Shown: in pieces, positions 7,657 to 17,700 of the stretch | How the letters are laid out: every line of letters begins with the position of its first letter | Position numbering within the stretch: the stretch's first letter is position 1 | NCBI GenBank assembly: GCA_021779935.1 | Contig: JAJXZT010000064.1 | Coordinates: 126,461-190,460 of the forward strand | Length of the DNA: 64,000 nucleotides | Origin: Acidobacteriota bacterium | GTDB lineage: Bacteria > Acidobacteriota > Terriglobia > Terriglobales > Acidobacteriaceae | Direction of reading: 5' to 3' | Program-made: the position numbers and the translations under genes | The notes under the pieces: generated by a model | What the model was told of the DNA's origin: nothing | The model's database searches: none | The model's input: only the letters and a program-made list of their open reading frames with translations

Positions 7657-8952
7657 ATGAATAAGACCGAAACGGTGACGATATATCCGGCGAAGAACAT
7701 TACGGGCGGGGTGAGCCTGCCGGGAGACAAGTCGATTTCGCATCGCTATGCGATGCTGGCGGGGATTGCCGAGGGGACGACGAAGCTTAAGAACTTTTCA
7801 AGCGCGGCGGATTGCGCGAGTACGCTGAGCTGCATGGAAGCCCTGGGATGCGCGGTGCGGCGCACGGGCGGAGAAGTGGAGATCGACGGAGCGGCGAGAA
7901 AGTTGCGCGCACCGGCGGCGGTGCTGGACTGCGGAAACTCGGGTTCGACAATGCGGATGCTGTCGGGGATGGTGGCGGCACAGGAGTTCGCGAGCGAACT
8001 GACGGGCGACGACTCGCTGCGGAAGCGTCCGATGAAAAGGATTATGGACCCGCTGCGGCAGATGGGCGCGGAGATTGAGGCCAAGGGCGAAGGCGACCGG
8101 CCACCGCTGCGGATTACCGGCCGCAAGCTGAAAGGGATGACCTACAAGATGCCGCTGGCGAGCGCGCAGGTGAAGAGCTGCGTGCTGTTCGCGGGACTGT
8201 TTGCCGAAGGCGAAACGACGGTGGAAGAGACGGTGGCGACGCGCGACCACACGGAACAGGCGCTGCGGGCTTTTGGCGTGACGGTGAAACGCGAGAAGGG
8301 CCGAGCGACGGTGGCGGGCGGGCAACGGCTGAAGTCGATTGAGGCGTATGTACCGGGCGATATTTCGTCGGCAACATTCTTCCTGTGCGCGGCGGGAATT
8401 TTTGCGGGATCGAACGTGGTGTTCGACAGCGTGCTGCTGAATCCGACGCGGGCGGCGCTGCTGGACGTGATGACACAGATGGGGATGAAGCTGAACTTCC
8501 TGAAAGTGGAGGAACAGTTCGGCGAACTGATTGGGACGGTGCAAGCACAGGCGGCGGGGCTGAAGGGCGCGACGATCAAGGGCGGACTGACGGCGGCGCT
8601 GATCGATGAACTGCCGGCGCTGGCGGCGATCGCACCGTACACGCGGGAAGGAATCGAGATTCGCGATGCGAAAGAGCTGCGGGTGAAGGAGTCTGACCGG
8701 ATTGCCGCAGTGGCGGAAAACCTGCGAAGGATGGGCGCGACGGTGGAAGAGTTCGAGGACGGGCTGCGGGTTCCGGGTGGACAGAAACTGCACGGAGCCG
8801 AGATTGAGACGTATGGCGATCATCGAATCGCAATGGCGTTCAGTGTGGCGGCACTAAGAGCCGAGGGCGAAACGAAGATCGTGGGATCAGAGGCGGTGGC
8901 AGTGTCGTACCCGGAATTTTTCGAGACACTGGAACGGATGGTGGAGAGGTAA
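7657..8952 (+). CDS. aroA: 3-phosphoshikimate 1-carboxyvinyltransferase (EPSP synthase)
   Basis: Sixth shikimate-pathway enzyme: joins phosphoenolpyruvate to shikimate-3-phosphate. The signature LPGDKSISHRYAML (residues 21-34) binds both substrates, LDCGNSGSTMRML is the conserved glycine-rich loop, and KESDRIAAVAENLRRMG (about residues 345-361) holds the catalytic region. The length, 431 residues, is normal. The glycine loop reads GNSGST rather than the GNAGTA of enterobacterial class I enzymes. It is transcribed alone between two repeat-rich intervals. Confidence 0.96.
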   Translation: MNKTETVTIYPAKNITGGVSLPGDKSISHRYAMLAGIAEGTTKLKNFSSAADCASTLSCMEALGCAVRRTGGEVEIDGAARKLRAPAAVLDCGNSGSTMRMLSGMVAAQEFASELTGDDSLRKRPMKRIMDPLRQMGAEIEAKGEGDRPPLRITGRKLKGMTYKMPLASAQVKSCVLFAGLFAEGETTVEETVATRDHTEQALRAFGVTVKREKGRATVAGGQRLKSIEAYVPGDISSATFFLCAAGIFAGSNVVFDSVLLNPTRAALLDVMTQMGMKLNFLKVEEQFGELIGTVQAQAAGLKGATIKGGLTAALIDELPALAAIAPYTREGIEIRDAKELRVKESDRIAAVAENLRRMGATVEEFEDGLRVPGGQKLHGAEIETYGDHRIAMAFSVAALRAEGETKIVGSEAVAVSYPEFFETLERMVER

Positions 8953-9341
8953 GGGATTTTCGAATTGAAAAGCAAAGAATTGAACGCAGAGGTCGCAGAG
9001 GTACGCGGGGAAAAACGGCAGCCGAGGGAGACTGCCGCTAGAAGAGCGGGGCGGATGAGAGACGGGTCGCGCATGTTCCCACGTTATCGTCCAACAACGG
9101 GACGTGAACGCGGGGCACCCACTGCGGAGGCCCGGAAAGTCCGAAAGTTGGAAGGTCTGAAGGGCCGAAAGTCGTAAGGCAAACACGGGAGCAAATTCTT
9201 CGAATCGTAATTGTTGGCGGCGGCGAGATCGATTAGAATCCCCCCTCAATGAAGTTCCATCTGCGTGGATTTACCTGACAGAAGCACCTATAACGCCCGT
9301 CGGTCGTTAACGGACACAGGTGTCTTTTGCCAGGAGGGTTT
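8953..9341. repeat. Gene-free interval with three repeat types
   Basis: No gene in 389 bases. It contains a GAACGCAGAGGTCGCAGAGG tract (8979-9014), a palindromic element reading CCCACGTTATCG...GAACGCGGGGCACCC (9078-9120, closely matched at 63713-63755), and a GGAAAGTCCGAAAGTTGGAAGG tract (9131-9178). The last 130 bases are unique and lead into the next gene's ribosome site. Confidence 0.6.
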
Positions 9342-10346
9342 ATGTCACGCAGTGTGCGCGCCGCGATGATGGCGCTGGTTGTCTTCTCATCTCTTATGGT
9401 TGCCGCACAGACGCGGCAGCGTCATTTCCGATTTACATATGCATTCACGGTTCGCAACCTGCCGGTGGGAAAGCCGGTGCGGGTGTGGTTTCCGATGGCG
9501 ACGAGCGACGCGTGGCAGACGGTGAAAGTGGTTTCGGCCACGGGCGACCTGCCGCTGCGGGAGACGCGCGAGCCGGAGTATGGCGACCGGATGTTCTACG
9601 CCGAAGCGAAAAAGGCGACGAAGGCGGAGTACCACTTCGCGGTGACGTACGACGTGGTGCGTCGCGAGCGCGTGGGATACAGGGACGGGCATTTTGTCGG
9701 ACCGGCGGTGTATCCGCAGAGCGCGGTACTGCGGCGGCTCCTTGAGCCGGACCGGTTGGTGCCGACGACGGGAAAGCTGGCGGAGCTGGCGAAAGTACAG
9801 ACGCAGGGCGATACGACGCCAATGGCGAAGGCGCGCGCGATCTATGACTACGTTTTCCGCACGATGCGCTACGACAAGAGCGGAACAGGATGGGGGCGCG
9901 GCGACGCGGAGTGGGCTTGCGATGCGAAGCACGGCAACTGCACGGACTTCCACTCACTGTTTATCTCGATGGCGCGGTCGCAGGGGATTCCGTCGCGATT
10001 TGCAATCGGGTTTCCGATCCCGGAGAACACTCATGCGGGAGAGATTCCGGGATATCACTGCTGGGTGGATTTCTACGCGGACAAGCATTGGGTGCCGATC
10101 GATATTTCCGAGGCATGGCTGGATAAGGCGAAGAAGGATTACTACTTCGGATCGCGCGGCGACAATCGCGTGCAATTCAGCGTGGGACGCGACATACGGC
10201 TGAGTCCGGCACAGGCGGGAGAGCCGGTGAATTACTTCGTGTATCCATACGTGGAAGTGGAAGGAAAGGCATTTCCAAATGTGCGAAATGAATTCAGCTT
10301 TGCCGATGTGATGGGGCCGAAGAAGACAAAGATCGCGAAGAAGTAG
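9342..10346 (+). CDS. Secreted transglutaminase-like cysteine protein
   Basis: Exported protein with a transglutaminase-core fold. A signal peptide (basic start, then AAMMALVVFSSLMVAAQT) ends near residue 24. The triad is visible as Cys in HGNCTDFHS, His in GYHCWVDFY and Asp in PIDISEAW. In bacteria these domains are usually proteases, peptidases or amide-transfer enzymes acting in the periplasm; the substrate is unknown. I used the ATG at 9342 because AGGAGGG lies 4-10 bases upstream; an in-frame TTG at 9327 is unlikely. tRNA-Lys follows 30 bases after the stop. Confidence 0.85.
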   Translation: MSRSVRAAMMALVVFSSLMVAAQTRQRHFRFTYAFTVRNLPVGKPVRVWFPMATSDAWQTVKVVSATGDLPLRETREPEYGDRMFYAEAKKATKAEYHFAVTYDVVRRERVGYRDGHFVGPAVYPQSAVLRRLLEPDRLVPTTGKLAELAKVQTQGDTTPMAKARAIYDYVFRTMRYDKSGTGWGRGDAEWACDAKHGNCTDFHSLFISMARSQGIPSRFAIGFPIPENTHAGEIPGYHCWVDFYADKHWVPIDISEAWLDKAKKDYYFGSRGDNRVQFSVGRDIRLSPAQAGEPVNYFVYPYVEVEGKAFPNVRNEFSFADVMGPKKTKIAKK

Positions 10347-10376
10347 ACCAGGGGAATTGTGCTAAAGTAAGAGTGT

Positions 10377-10452
10377 GGGCGCGTAGCTCAGTTGGTAGAG
10401 CAACGCCCTTTTAAGGCGTGGGTCCTGGGTTCGAGTCCCAGCGCGCTCACCA
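10377..10452 (+). tRNA. tRNA-Lys (TTT)
   Basis: Full cloverleaf of 76 bases with encoded CCA. The acceptor arms are GGGCGCG and CGCGCTC, the D arm starts GCTC, the anticodon stem ACGCC/GGCGT holds loop CTTTTAA (anticodon TTT), and the T arm is CTGGG TTCGAGT CCCAG. No duplicated 3' end is seen nearby, so there is no sign of integration here. Confidence 0.97.
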
Positions 10453-10505
10453 AGATTCCGAAAGACTTACGCCGAATTGGATAAGCAAGTTTCAGACGCC
10501 ATAAG

Positions 10506-10534
10506 AGGCTGGGATGATGATCCCGGCCTTTTCT
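10506..10534 (+). terminator. Terminator after tRNA-Lys
   Basis: A 10-bp stem (AGGCTGGGAT with ATCCCGGCCT, one T-G pair) closes a GATG loop and runs into TTTTCT. It is 54 bases after the tRNA end. Confidence 0.8.
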
Positions 10535-11252
10535 ATTGGCCGCCAGATTGAATCTTATTTTTGAGCTTCTTCGACAACGCCTTTAGTAAAAGCATCTGGA
10601 CAACCCTGGCGTGGGCACTGGCCGGGAAACAGAAGTCTGCACCTAAATGAATGAATCCCCTGCGCGCCCGGCAGCGCGGAACACCAGCCTGAACATCGGT
10701 GTTACGCGAAGGTGATACGGCGGGTACACGGAAGGGTACCGTGGTAACCCTCGGCAATAACGAGAGTGGTATTCCCATGGATCAGGTTCCGGGGTAAACT
10801 TCCCTCCAACTTGTGCAGTGGACATTTGTAAATGCGAAGCACTTGTCCTTAAGGACACGCTTGCCAAGCACAGCTGCGCAGGGCACACGAAGTCGATAAG
10901 CCAAACGGCAGAGTACCGGGCGGCGAAGTGGCGGAAGTAGTCTTGCAGTTGGCAGAAGGTTTTGTTCGAGCGGCGCCGGTTAAAGATTCGCGAAGTTGGG
11001 CATTATAGAGCGAATGAGCCGGCGGAAGGGCGCTTGTCACGTGAAGGGGAAAGGTACTGGGGCCGTGAAGCATGGGTCCTGGGCTGGTTCATCAGCAATC
11101 GGCAATATTCGCCGGACCAATCTCCCGACACAAAGAATCTGCGACGCAAGTGCGAGCCGAGACTTCTCGACGGCGGAGCCCCAACCCCGTAGCGGGTTCT
11201 GATGGGCGGCAAAGGCTCCCCTTTTGCCATGGCCCAACATGGTAGGAAGCAG
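10535..11252. other. Gene-free stretch with several hairpins, possible RNA
   Basis: No convincing gene in about 720 bases; small frames on both strands have no family resemblance or ribosome sites. Hairpins are frequent: GGGTACC with GGTAACCC, CTCG with CGAG around 10763-10777, and a perfect TGTCCTTAAGGACA at 10844-10857 flanked by AAGC and GCTT. A strong hairpin terminator closes the region at 11253-11285. I looked for tmRNA, RNase P, SRP RNA and group II intron domain V hallmarks and did not find them. It may be an unrecognised structured RNA or a decayed element. Confidence 0.3.
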
Positions 11253-11285
11253 AACGGCTGGAGCCACTACTCCAGCCGTTTTTAT
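11253..11285. terminator. Bidirectional hairpin terminator
   Basis: An 11-bp perfect stem (AACGGCTGGAG with CTCCAGCCGTT) closes a CCACTA loop and runs into TTTTATTTT on the plus strand. It lies just past the 3' end of the minus-strand acyl-CoA ligase fusion and would end any transcript from the gene-free stretch to its left. Confidence 0.8.
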
Positions 11286-11301
11286 TTTGAGTGAGAGCGC
11301 T

Positions 11302-14106
11302 CTAATGCCGCGGCGGTGATGCTTCGGCGGCTGCATGAGCGGAGTGCATTTCCTCCCACATCTCGACGACACGGTTGCGAAGTTCGCGGGTGAGACGATC
11401 ATAGGCGACCTCGGGCGGTTCATTGGGGTCGGGATAGATGGGCTTGCCGATGCGAATCTTTAGCGGAGCAAATTTCTGGAATTTATGATTGCGCGGCCAT
11501 GCATCGTAGAAGCCGTCGTGTGCGACGGGAACGATGGGGACGTTGAGATGGCGCGCGAGGATGGCCGCACCCTTCTTGAAGACACGCGGTGTACCGTCGA
11601 TGCTGCGCTCGCCCTCGGGGTAAAGCACGAGGATCTGATCGTGACGCAAGCCATAGGCTCCGGCACGCATGGCAGGGACGAGGTTGGCATCAGGATCGAC
11701 GGGGATGAGGCGGAGGAAGCGCGCGAAACGGCGCATGAGGCCCTCGCCAAAAATCTCACTGGTGCCGACATAGAAGAGCCGATGGAAGACACTCCAAGGC
11801 ATGAGCGCGGTGAGGATGGGAGCGTCGAGGAAACTCTGGTGGTTGGGGCTGAGGATGAACGGTCCTTCGAGCGGGACGTTTTCCAGGCCCTCGACCTTGA
11901 GGTGGAAGGCATCGCTGGCAAAGATGGTGACGAGTTTTCCGAAGATAAACCAGAAGCGGAAGACGATGCGAATGGCGAGGCTGCGACGCTCGGACAGCGC
12001 GAGAACCTCTGGATCGGTCATCTCGCCGGCGAGAAGGTTTTCCCAGCCGGCACCGTTGGCGACGCCGCGTCCGGCGTGGGAGCGCACGAGGTCGATGAGT
12101 TCGCGGACGGTGTAGACCTCGGCGGCGGCAGTGTCATCAACATCGGCATCGAGGTTGTGTTCGAGCTCGACGAGGAGCTCGACACGCTCCATGGAGTCGA
12201 GGCCAAGATCGAGTTCGAGATTGTCGTCGGGGTGGACGTCACCACCCTGCCTCTTGGAAGCCTTGCGGACGAGGGAGAGCGCGCGCTGAACATCGGACTC
12301 GGCGAGCCACTGTTGGTCGGCTTCAGTAAGCTTGCGGGCGGTAACGATGTCGGGCTGCTCAACCTGGGCGTTGGCCATTAAGTCGCGCACGCGGCGCTCA
12401 ATTTCAAAACGGCGCAGCTTGCGCGTAGTGGTGCGCGGAAGATCCTCCTGCCAGATGTCGTAGCTGAGAATGCGCTTGGTGGCGGGCAGGTGGGTGGAGA
12501 TGTTCTCGATGTCGTAACGGATGACTTCGCGGGTGTTGACGATCTTCTTCTGACGAAGGAGGTCGAAGTTGGGGACGATGACGGCGTGGAGGCGCTCGCT
12601 GAAAGGCTCGCCGGGCCGGCTCTCCAGTCCCATGACGCAGATGTCCTTGATCCACGGCGACTTTAGGTAGTAGCCCTCGATCTCCTCGGGGTAGATGTTT
12701 TTGCCGGAGCTGAGGACGATGACTTCCTTGGCGCGGCCGGTGATGAAGTAGTGGCCGGCATGATCGACGTAGGCGAGGTCTCCGGTGTGGAGCCAGCCGT
12801 CCTTGAGCACGGCATCGGTGGCGTCAGGGCGGTTGTAATAGCCCTTCATGATGATGTCGCCCCGAATGGCGATTTCTCCAACGGCCTGTCCGGAGGTGTC
12901 GACGCCAACCTTGGGATCGAGGAGCTTGGCCTCGACGGTGGGAAGCGGCTTGCCGATGGAGCCCATGACGTTGTCGCCAAGACGCGTGACGAAGCCTCCG
13001 CCGGTGCACTCGGTGAGGCCATAGGCCTGCAAAATCTCAAAACCGAGGGCCTGGAAGTCGCGGCCAATGGCGGGGTCGAAGCGCGAACCGCCGGTGACGA
13101 AGAAACGCACGTTGGGGCCAAGCATCTGGTGAATCTTGCCGAAGAAAACCTTGCCGAGATTGATGTGGAACTTGTGAGCGGCGCGCGAGAGGAGCATGAG
13201 CGCCTTGAAAGCGCGTTGCGCCATGAGGCCGCGTTTCTTGACTTCGCTGAAGACGCGCTCGTGGATGAGGTAATAGAACTGCGGGACGCAGCAGAAGATG
13301 GTGATGCCGCGGTCGCGCAAGGCGGTCATGAGCTCGGTGGTGTTGAGCGAGTCGAGATAGACGACGCGCATGCCGCTGGCGAGAGCGAGCAGCAGGTTGG
13401 CCATCTGAGCGAGGGCGTGGAAGAGCGGCAGTACGCCAAGGATTGCGTCCGTGGGGCCGAGGTCGAAGGTAGAAAAGACGGCTTCCATCTCGCCGCGCAG
13501 ATTGTTCTGCGTGAGCATGACGCCCTTGGGGTCGCTGGTGGTGCCGGACGTATAGAGGATGCAGGCGACATCGTCAGGGCCGGTGACGGTGTGGGCAAAG
13601 CCTTCGGCCGAAGTGTTGCGGAAGATGTCGTCGAAGCTGGGAAGGCCGTCGATGTGAGCGTCGAGAAGGACGAGAGCGACATCGCGCCCGGAGACAGCTT
13701 CGCGGGCGTGAGCAAGGTTGCGTTCGTCGACGAAAAGAAGGCGCGCGCCGCAGTCGTCGAGGAGCTTGGCCACCTGATCGGGGTGGAAGGCGGTGTCGAG
13801 CGGAACGGCGGTGTTGCCGCTGGCGACGACGCCAAGATAAGCGGCTACCCAGCGCGGACTGTTGGCGGCGAGGACAGCGCAACGGGTTCCGGCGGAAAAG
13901 CCACTGCGCTGGAGCCACGCTCCAACGCGCTCGGCCATCTGGCGGAGCTGGGAAAGGGTGTAGCTCTCGATGACGTGTCCGTCGGCAGCGGTGGTGACAC
14001 TGGACGGGTAAAGCCGGGGGACTTCAGACCCCGGTTGGCGCTGGATCTCAACCGCGATGACATCGGGCCAGCGCTCTACGGACTCCAGGAAGCGGCTGTA
14101 GAACAT
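11302..14106 (-). CDS. Acyl-CoA/acyl-ACP ligase - carrier domain - acyltransferase fusion
   Basis: A 934-residue three-domain lipid enzyme. Residues 1-600 form an AMP-binding fatty-acid ligase with the P-loop-like ILYTSGTTSDPKG (about 184-196), the YGLTECTGG motif and HTGDLAYVD. Residues about 620-690 form an acyl-carrier domain with the phosphopantetheine serine in LGLDSMERVEL. Residues about 715-920 form a PlsC-type acyltransferase with NHQSFLD and YPEGERS. Such a protein could activate a fatty acid, hold it on its own carrier and transfer it to lysophospholipid, as Aas does with a separate ACP. That scheme is inference. The gene is monocistronic and ends at a bidirectional terminator. Confidence 0.9.
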   Translation of the reverse strand: MFYSRFLESVERWPDVIAVEIQRQPGSEVPRLYPSSVTTAADGHVIESYTLSQLRQMAERVGAWLQRSGFSAGTRCAVLAANSPRWVAAYLGVVASGNTAVPLDTAFHPDQVAKLLDDCGARLLFVDERNLAHAREAVSGRDVALVLLDAHIDGLPSFDDIFRNTSAEGFAHTVTGPDDVACILYTSGTTSDPKGVMLTQNNLRGEMEAVFSTFDLGPTDAILGVLPLFHALAQMANLLLALASGMRVVYLDSLNTTELMTALRDRGITIFCCVPQFYYLIHERVFSEVKKRGLMAQRAFKALMLLSRAAHKFHINLGKVFFGKIHQMLGPNVRFFVTGGSRFDPAIGRDFQALGFEILQAYGLTECTGGGFVTRLGDNVMGSIGKPLPTVEAKLLDPKVGVDTSGQAVGEIAIRGDIIMKGYYNRPDATDAVLKDGWLHTGDLAYVDHAGHYFITGRAKEVIVLSSGKNIYPEEIEGYYLKSPWIKDICVMGLESRPGEPFSERLHAVIVPNFDLLRQKKIVNTREVIRYDIENISTHLPATKRILSYDIWQEDLPRTTTRKLRRFEIERRVRDLMANAQVEQPDIVTARKLTEADQQWLAESDVQRALSLVRKASKRQGGDVHPDDNLELDLGLDSMERVELLVELEHNLDADVDDTAAAEVYTVRELIDLVRSHAGRGVANGAGWENLLAGEMTDPEVLALSERRSLAIRIVFRFWFIFGKLVTIFASDAFHLKVEGLENVPLEGPFILSPNHQSFLDAPILTALMPWSVFHRLFYVGTSEIFGEGLMRRFARFLRLIPVDPDANLVPAMRAGAYGLRHDQILVLYPEGERSIDGTPRVFKKGAAILARHLNVPIVPVAHDGFYDAWPRNHKFQKFAPLKIRIGKPIYPDPNEPPEVAYDRLTRELRNRVVEMWEEMHSAHAAAEASPPRH

Positions 14107-14516
14107 AGTTGGGGCGATGATACAGGAGGCCGGAAGATGCTACGAGAAGTTTTGGGAGGAGAGAATCAGGTGCTGAAGTGCGTGTGCAGGAGCGCAAAAA
14201 GTCCCGAAAGCAGCGAAAACAGGACTTGAATGATGGATGGAGAAATGTCGTAGTGCGATATACCAGCATCCGGAATGGCGGCACGAATGGAGGATACGGA
14301 TTTCTGGACCCCCCATATTTGCACTACGGAATTTCGTAAGTCGGCACTAACATGCCACGAATGCCGATAAGCACGAAAGTTTTATAGTCACATATCTTTA
14401 AGTAAATGCATGGAGTCGGCGGGCTTGATGGAACCCGGACACGAGCGCGGCGGCGGGTGAACGCGTCAGCGTTGGCCAAAGCAAATTGGATATCTCCTGA
14501 ATTCCATACATCGACG

Positions 14517-14537
14517 TAAGGCGATATGATCGCCTTA
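14517..14537. promoter_or_regulatory. Perfect inverted repeat, likely operator
   Basis: Nine-base arms TAAGGCGAT and ATCGCCTTA are separated by ATG. The repeat ends two bases before a candidate -35 box, a usual place for an activator or repressor dimer. The recognised protein is unknown. Confidence 0.5.
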
Positions 14538-14539
14538 AA

Positions 14540-14567
14540 TTCACAAAAGTCAATATTTACATATAGA
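14540..14567 (+). promoter_or_regulatory. Candidate sigma-70 promoter of the TonB receptor gene
   Basis: TTCACA and TATAGA are separated by 16 bases in an AT-rich setting directly behind the inverted repeat. The match is moderate. Confidence 0.4.
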
Positions 14568-14699
14568 TATCAGGGGCGGATTGGCTTGGTCTCCCAGTTG
14601 CAGCAGCAGGGACAAGCTTGGGGACTGTTGTGTGTTGTGTTCGACCGTTTCTCTTGAAGTGAGTGAAGTCTACGCGACTATTCACCGTGCTCATTAGGT

Positions 14700-14725
14700 C
14701 TCGCTGGAAGGAGAAATCCAGCGAG
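14700..14725 (+). other. Leader hairpin before the TonB receptor gene
   Basis: Perfect 9-bp stem CTCGCTGGA with TCCAGCGAG around AGGAGAAA, followed by GTTTATCC. It lies 66 bases before the start codon. It could be an attenuator or an mRNA-stabilising structure; the purine loop resembles a ribosome site. Confidence 0.4.
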
Positions 14726-14791
14726 GTTTATCCACTGCGTAGATGCCGGATTCTCCCGGTATTTCACAAAAAGAGAAAAGGATACGACACG

Positions 14792-17700
14792 ATGAGTGAT
14801 GCAAGGCTAGCTCCCAGTCTGCGAACACTATTCGCGGTTTTCGCGTTTCTGATAGCCGCGACAATCATTACGTTGCCCGTGTTTGGCCAGGCAACGGTAG
14901 CTTCGGGAAATATCACAGGAGTAGTTACGGACCAGACAGGCGCGGTGGTACCTGGCGCCAAGGTCACGATTACCAACACTGCAACCGGGCAGGCGATTAC
15001 GCGCACGAGCAATTCAGCCGGCAACTACAGCTCCGGTGGACTGCAACCGAGTGTGTATAAAATTCGCGTGGAAGCGAAAGGCTTCCAGACAGCGCAATTG
15101 ACGGTATCCGTGCAGGTCGGCGTCAATGCGTCCGGCAACGTCAAGATGTCCGTGGGTGCGGCGAACCAGGTGGTTGAAGTTTCGACTTCGACCGCGCAGG
15201 TGAACACGGAACAGCCGATGATACAAGGCGTTCTGACCAGCAAACAGATTGAAAATCTCCCCGTCAATGGCCGCAACTTCCTCGATCTGGCGCAGCTCGA
15301 ACCGGGCGTGCAGATCCAGGACGGCGGCAACTTTGATCCGACGAAAAACGGATTCTCATCGATCTCGTTCGGCAGCCGCGCGGGCCGCACTGCGCGCATT
15401 ACGCTGGACGGCATTGACATCTCGGACGAAACAGTAGGCACGACGACGCAGAATGTCTCTGCGAGCGCGATTTCGGAATTCCAGCTAAGCCAGTCGTCGC
15501 TGGACCTTTCGACGGAACTGACTTCTTCGGGCGCGGTGAACGTGGTGACGAAGTCGGGCACGAACGCGGTGCACGGCGGCGGTTTCTATAACTTCCGCGA
15601 CCAGCGCGCTGGATTTGCGGCGTTCCCGGGAGGGAAGAGCACTCCGTTCCAGCGCAACCAGTTCGGCGGCAACATCGGCGGACCGATCATCAAGAACGAC
15701 CTGTTCTTCTTCGCGAGCGCAGAGCGCGTGAAGCAGGACCTGATGGTTCCACTGTCGCCGGAAAAACCGTTCCAGAACCTGCCGAGCGGATATCCTTCAC
15801 CGTTCCGTGACAACACGCTTTTTGGACGGTTGGACTGGATTGCTCCACACAACGTCCGGCTGTTCTATCACTTCAATTACAACTGGAACAATGACACATC
15901 GGCCTACGGCCAGACGTATCAACCATTCGCGAACCGGGACAATACTCCAGGGCACGGAGTGGGTGCGGACTGGACAACGGGAAATTTCTCGCATTCGGTA
16001 CGCTTCGGCTGGTTCAAATTCCAGAACCACATTTCGGATGCAGTAGCGCAGACGGGCGTTTATAACCCGGGCTCCCCGTGGGATGTCGCGATCCGCATTG
16101 GCGGAGCGGGCACACAGGAGCGCTTTGGCCCCTCTCGTCTGGCTCCGCAGGCGACATTCCAGCAAAACACCCAGATCAAGTATGACGGTAGCTGGGTGAA
16201 GGGCTCGCACATCATCCGTTACGGCGTGGACTTCAACCGCATCATGGGCGGAGGATTTGCGTCGTTCTATGGACTGGCCCCGGAAATCCGCACAAACAAC
16301 AACGCGGCGGCGCAGGCTGCGGCTGCCGGTGGGCCCTTCCCCGGCGGAGCTTCCAATCCGCTGAACTACATGATGAGCTATGCACTGGTTGGCAACGGTC
16401 AGGGCTATTTCACGGAAACTCCGGCGTTCAATTACCCGGCTGGCGGACAGCACGACAAGCGGCTGGGCCTCTACATTGGCGATACGTGGAAGATCACCCC
16501 GCGGTTGACGGTGACATACGGCGTCCGCTACTCGCACGACACGGGACGTTCAGACAGCGACCTGGCGCCTCCGACGTGCGACCAGATCACCACGGGCCTC
16601 AATCCTGGGACGCTGCCGCCGTGCACGGGCAAGAGCCTGTTGATGAACGCATTCGGCGATGGTTTGGGTGGCCGCGTGAACCAGCCGTCCATGGACTTCG
16701 GTCCACAGGTTGGATTTGCGTGGGACCCGACGGGCAGCGGCAAGACTGTCATCCGTGGCGGTGCCGGCCTGTACTACGAAAATGCGATCTTCAACAACGT
16801 GCTATTTGACCGTCCGGGACGCCTGGCGCAGGGCCTCTTCTGGGGTTACACGCTGGTGTGCTCCGCGGGCAACCCGACGCTGCAGACACCGCAGGGGCCG
16901 GTAACGACGTTTACGTACGGCGGCAAGAGCTACAACCTTGCCGACGCCTGCGGCCAGCCGGTAGGCGTTGCGGCACCGATCATTGGCGCCGCGCAGAAGT
17001 ACTATCAGCAACAGATCAAAGCAGCAGGAGCACAGGGGAACCCGAATTTTATTGGGAATACGCTGGCGAATGGACCGAACTCGACGGGCAACAACTTCTA
17101 CTCTCCCAACTATCACACTCCGCAGTCGTGGCAGATGAACCTCGGGTTCCAGCATCAGCTTCGTCAAGGGATGATTCTGAGCGTGGACTTCCTGCGGAAC
17201 GTATCGCTGCACTACCTTCTGGGTTATGACACGAACCACGTGGGCGATGCGCGCTTCCTGAACGTTCCGGCAGCACAAAATGCGATCGCGCAGACGCTGG
17301 CAGCGTGCGGCGTGTCAACGATCAATCAAGCAATTGCTGCTTGCCCGGGGCTGCATCCGGCAACGAGTACATCTCCGGTGGGAGGAGCGACGATCGACGA
17401 TTTTGCGGGGTGGGGACTTGATTCAGGCACTTCGTACATGTACGGATTCCCCGCGTCATTGAGCGTGGACCAGAATGGCAATCCGCTAACAGTGTCGACT
17501 GGCGCGGCGTTTGGAGGCATCAACCCGGCGGTGGGAGAGAACGTCATGCTGTTCCCAATAGGACGTTCGACCTATACGGCACTGCAAACGAAGTTGACGG
17601 GTACATGGCAGACGCCGTTCACGGGAGTGGACAACGCCAACATGCAGGTGTCGTACTCGTTTTCGCGCTTCAATACGATGGCGGGCGACCAGGACTTTGT

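Larger units (their letters stand above)
14107..14791. promoter_or_regulatory. Long regulatory interval before the TonB receptor
   Basis: No gene in 685 bases separating two divergent genes. The sequence is clearly AT-richer than its surroundings from 14300 to 14570. It contains a perfect inverted repeat, a plausible promoter and a hairpin, each listed separately. The leader from the proposed promoter to the receptor's ATG is over 200 bases. Confidence 0.55.

Noticed and set aside
10377-10700. Integration site at tRNA-Lys
   Set aside because: No duplicate of the tRNA 3' end and no integrase gene are found downstream.
10680-11250. Group II intron, RNase P or tmRNA in the gene-free stretch
   Set aside because: No GUGYG start, domain V hairpin, reverse transcriptase fragment, GAGGAAAGTCC block, or tRNA-like end with tag frame could be found.
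12751-14229. 492-residue plus-strand frame opposite the acyl-CoA ligase fusion
   Set aside because: It has no recognisable domain, is rich in Gly, Glu and Val as expected for an antisense shadow, and the minus-strand gene is clear.
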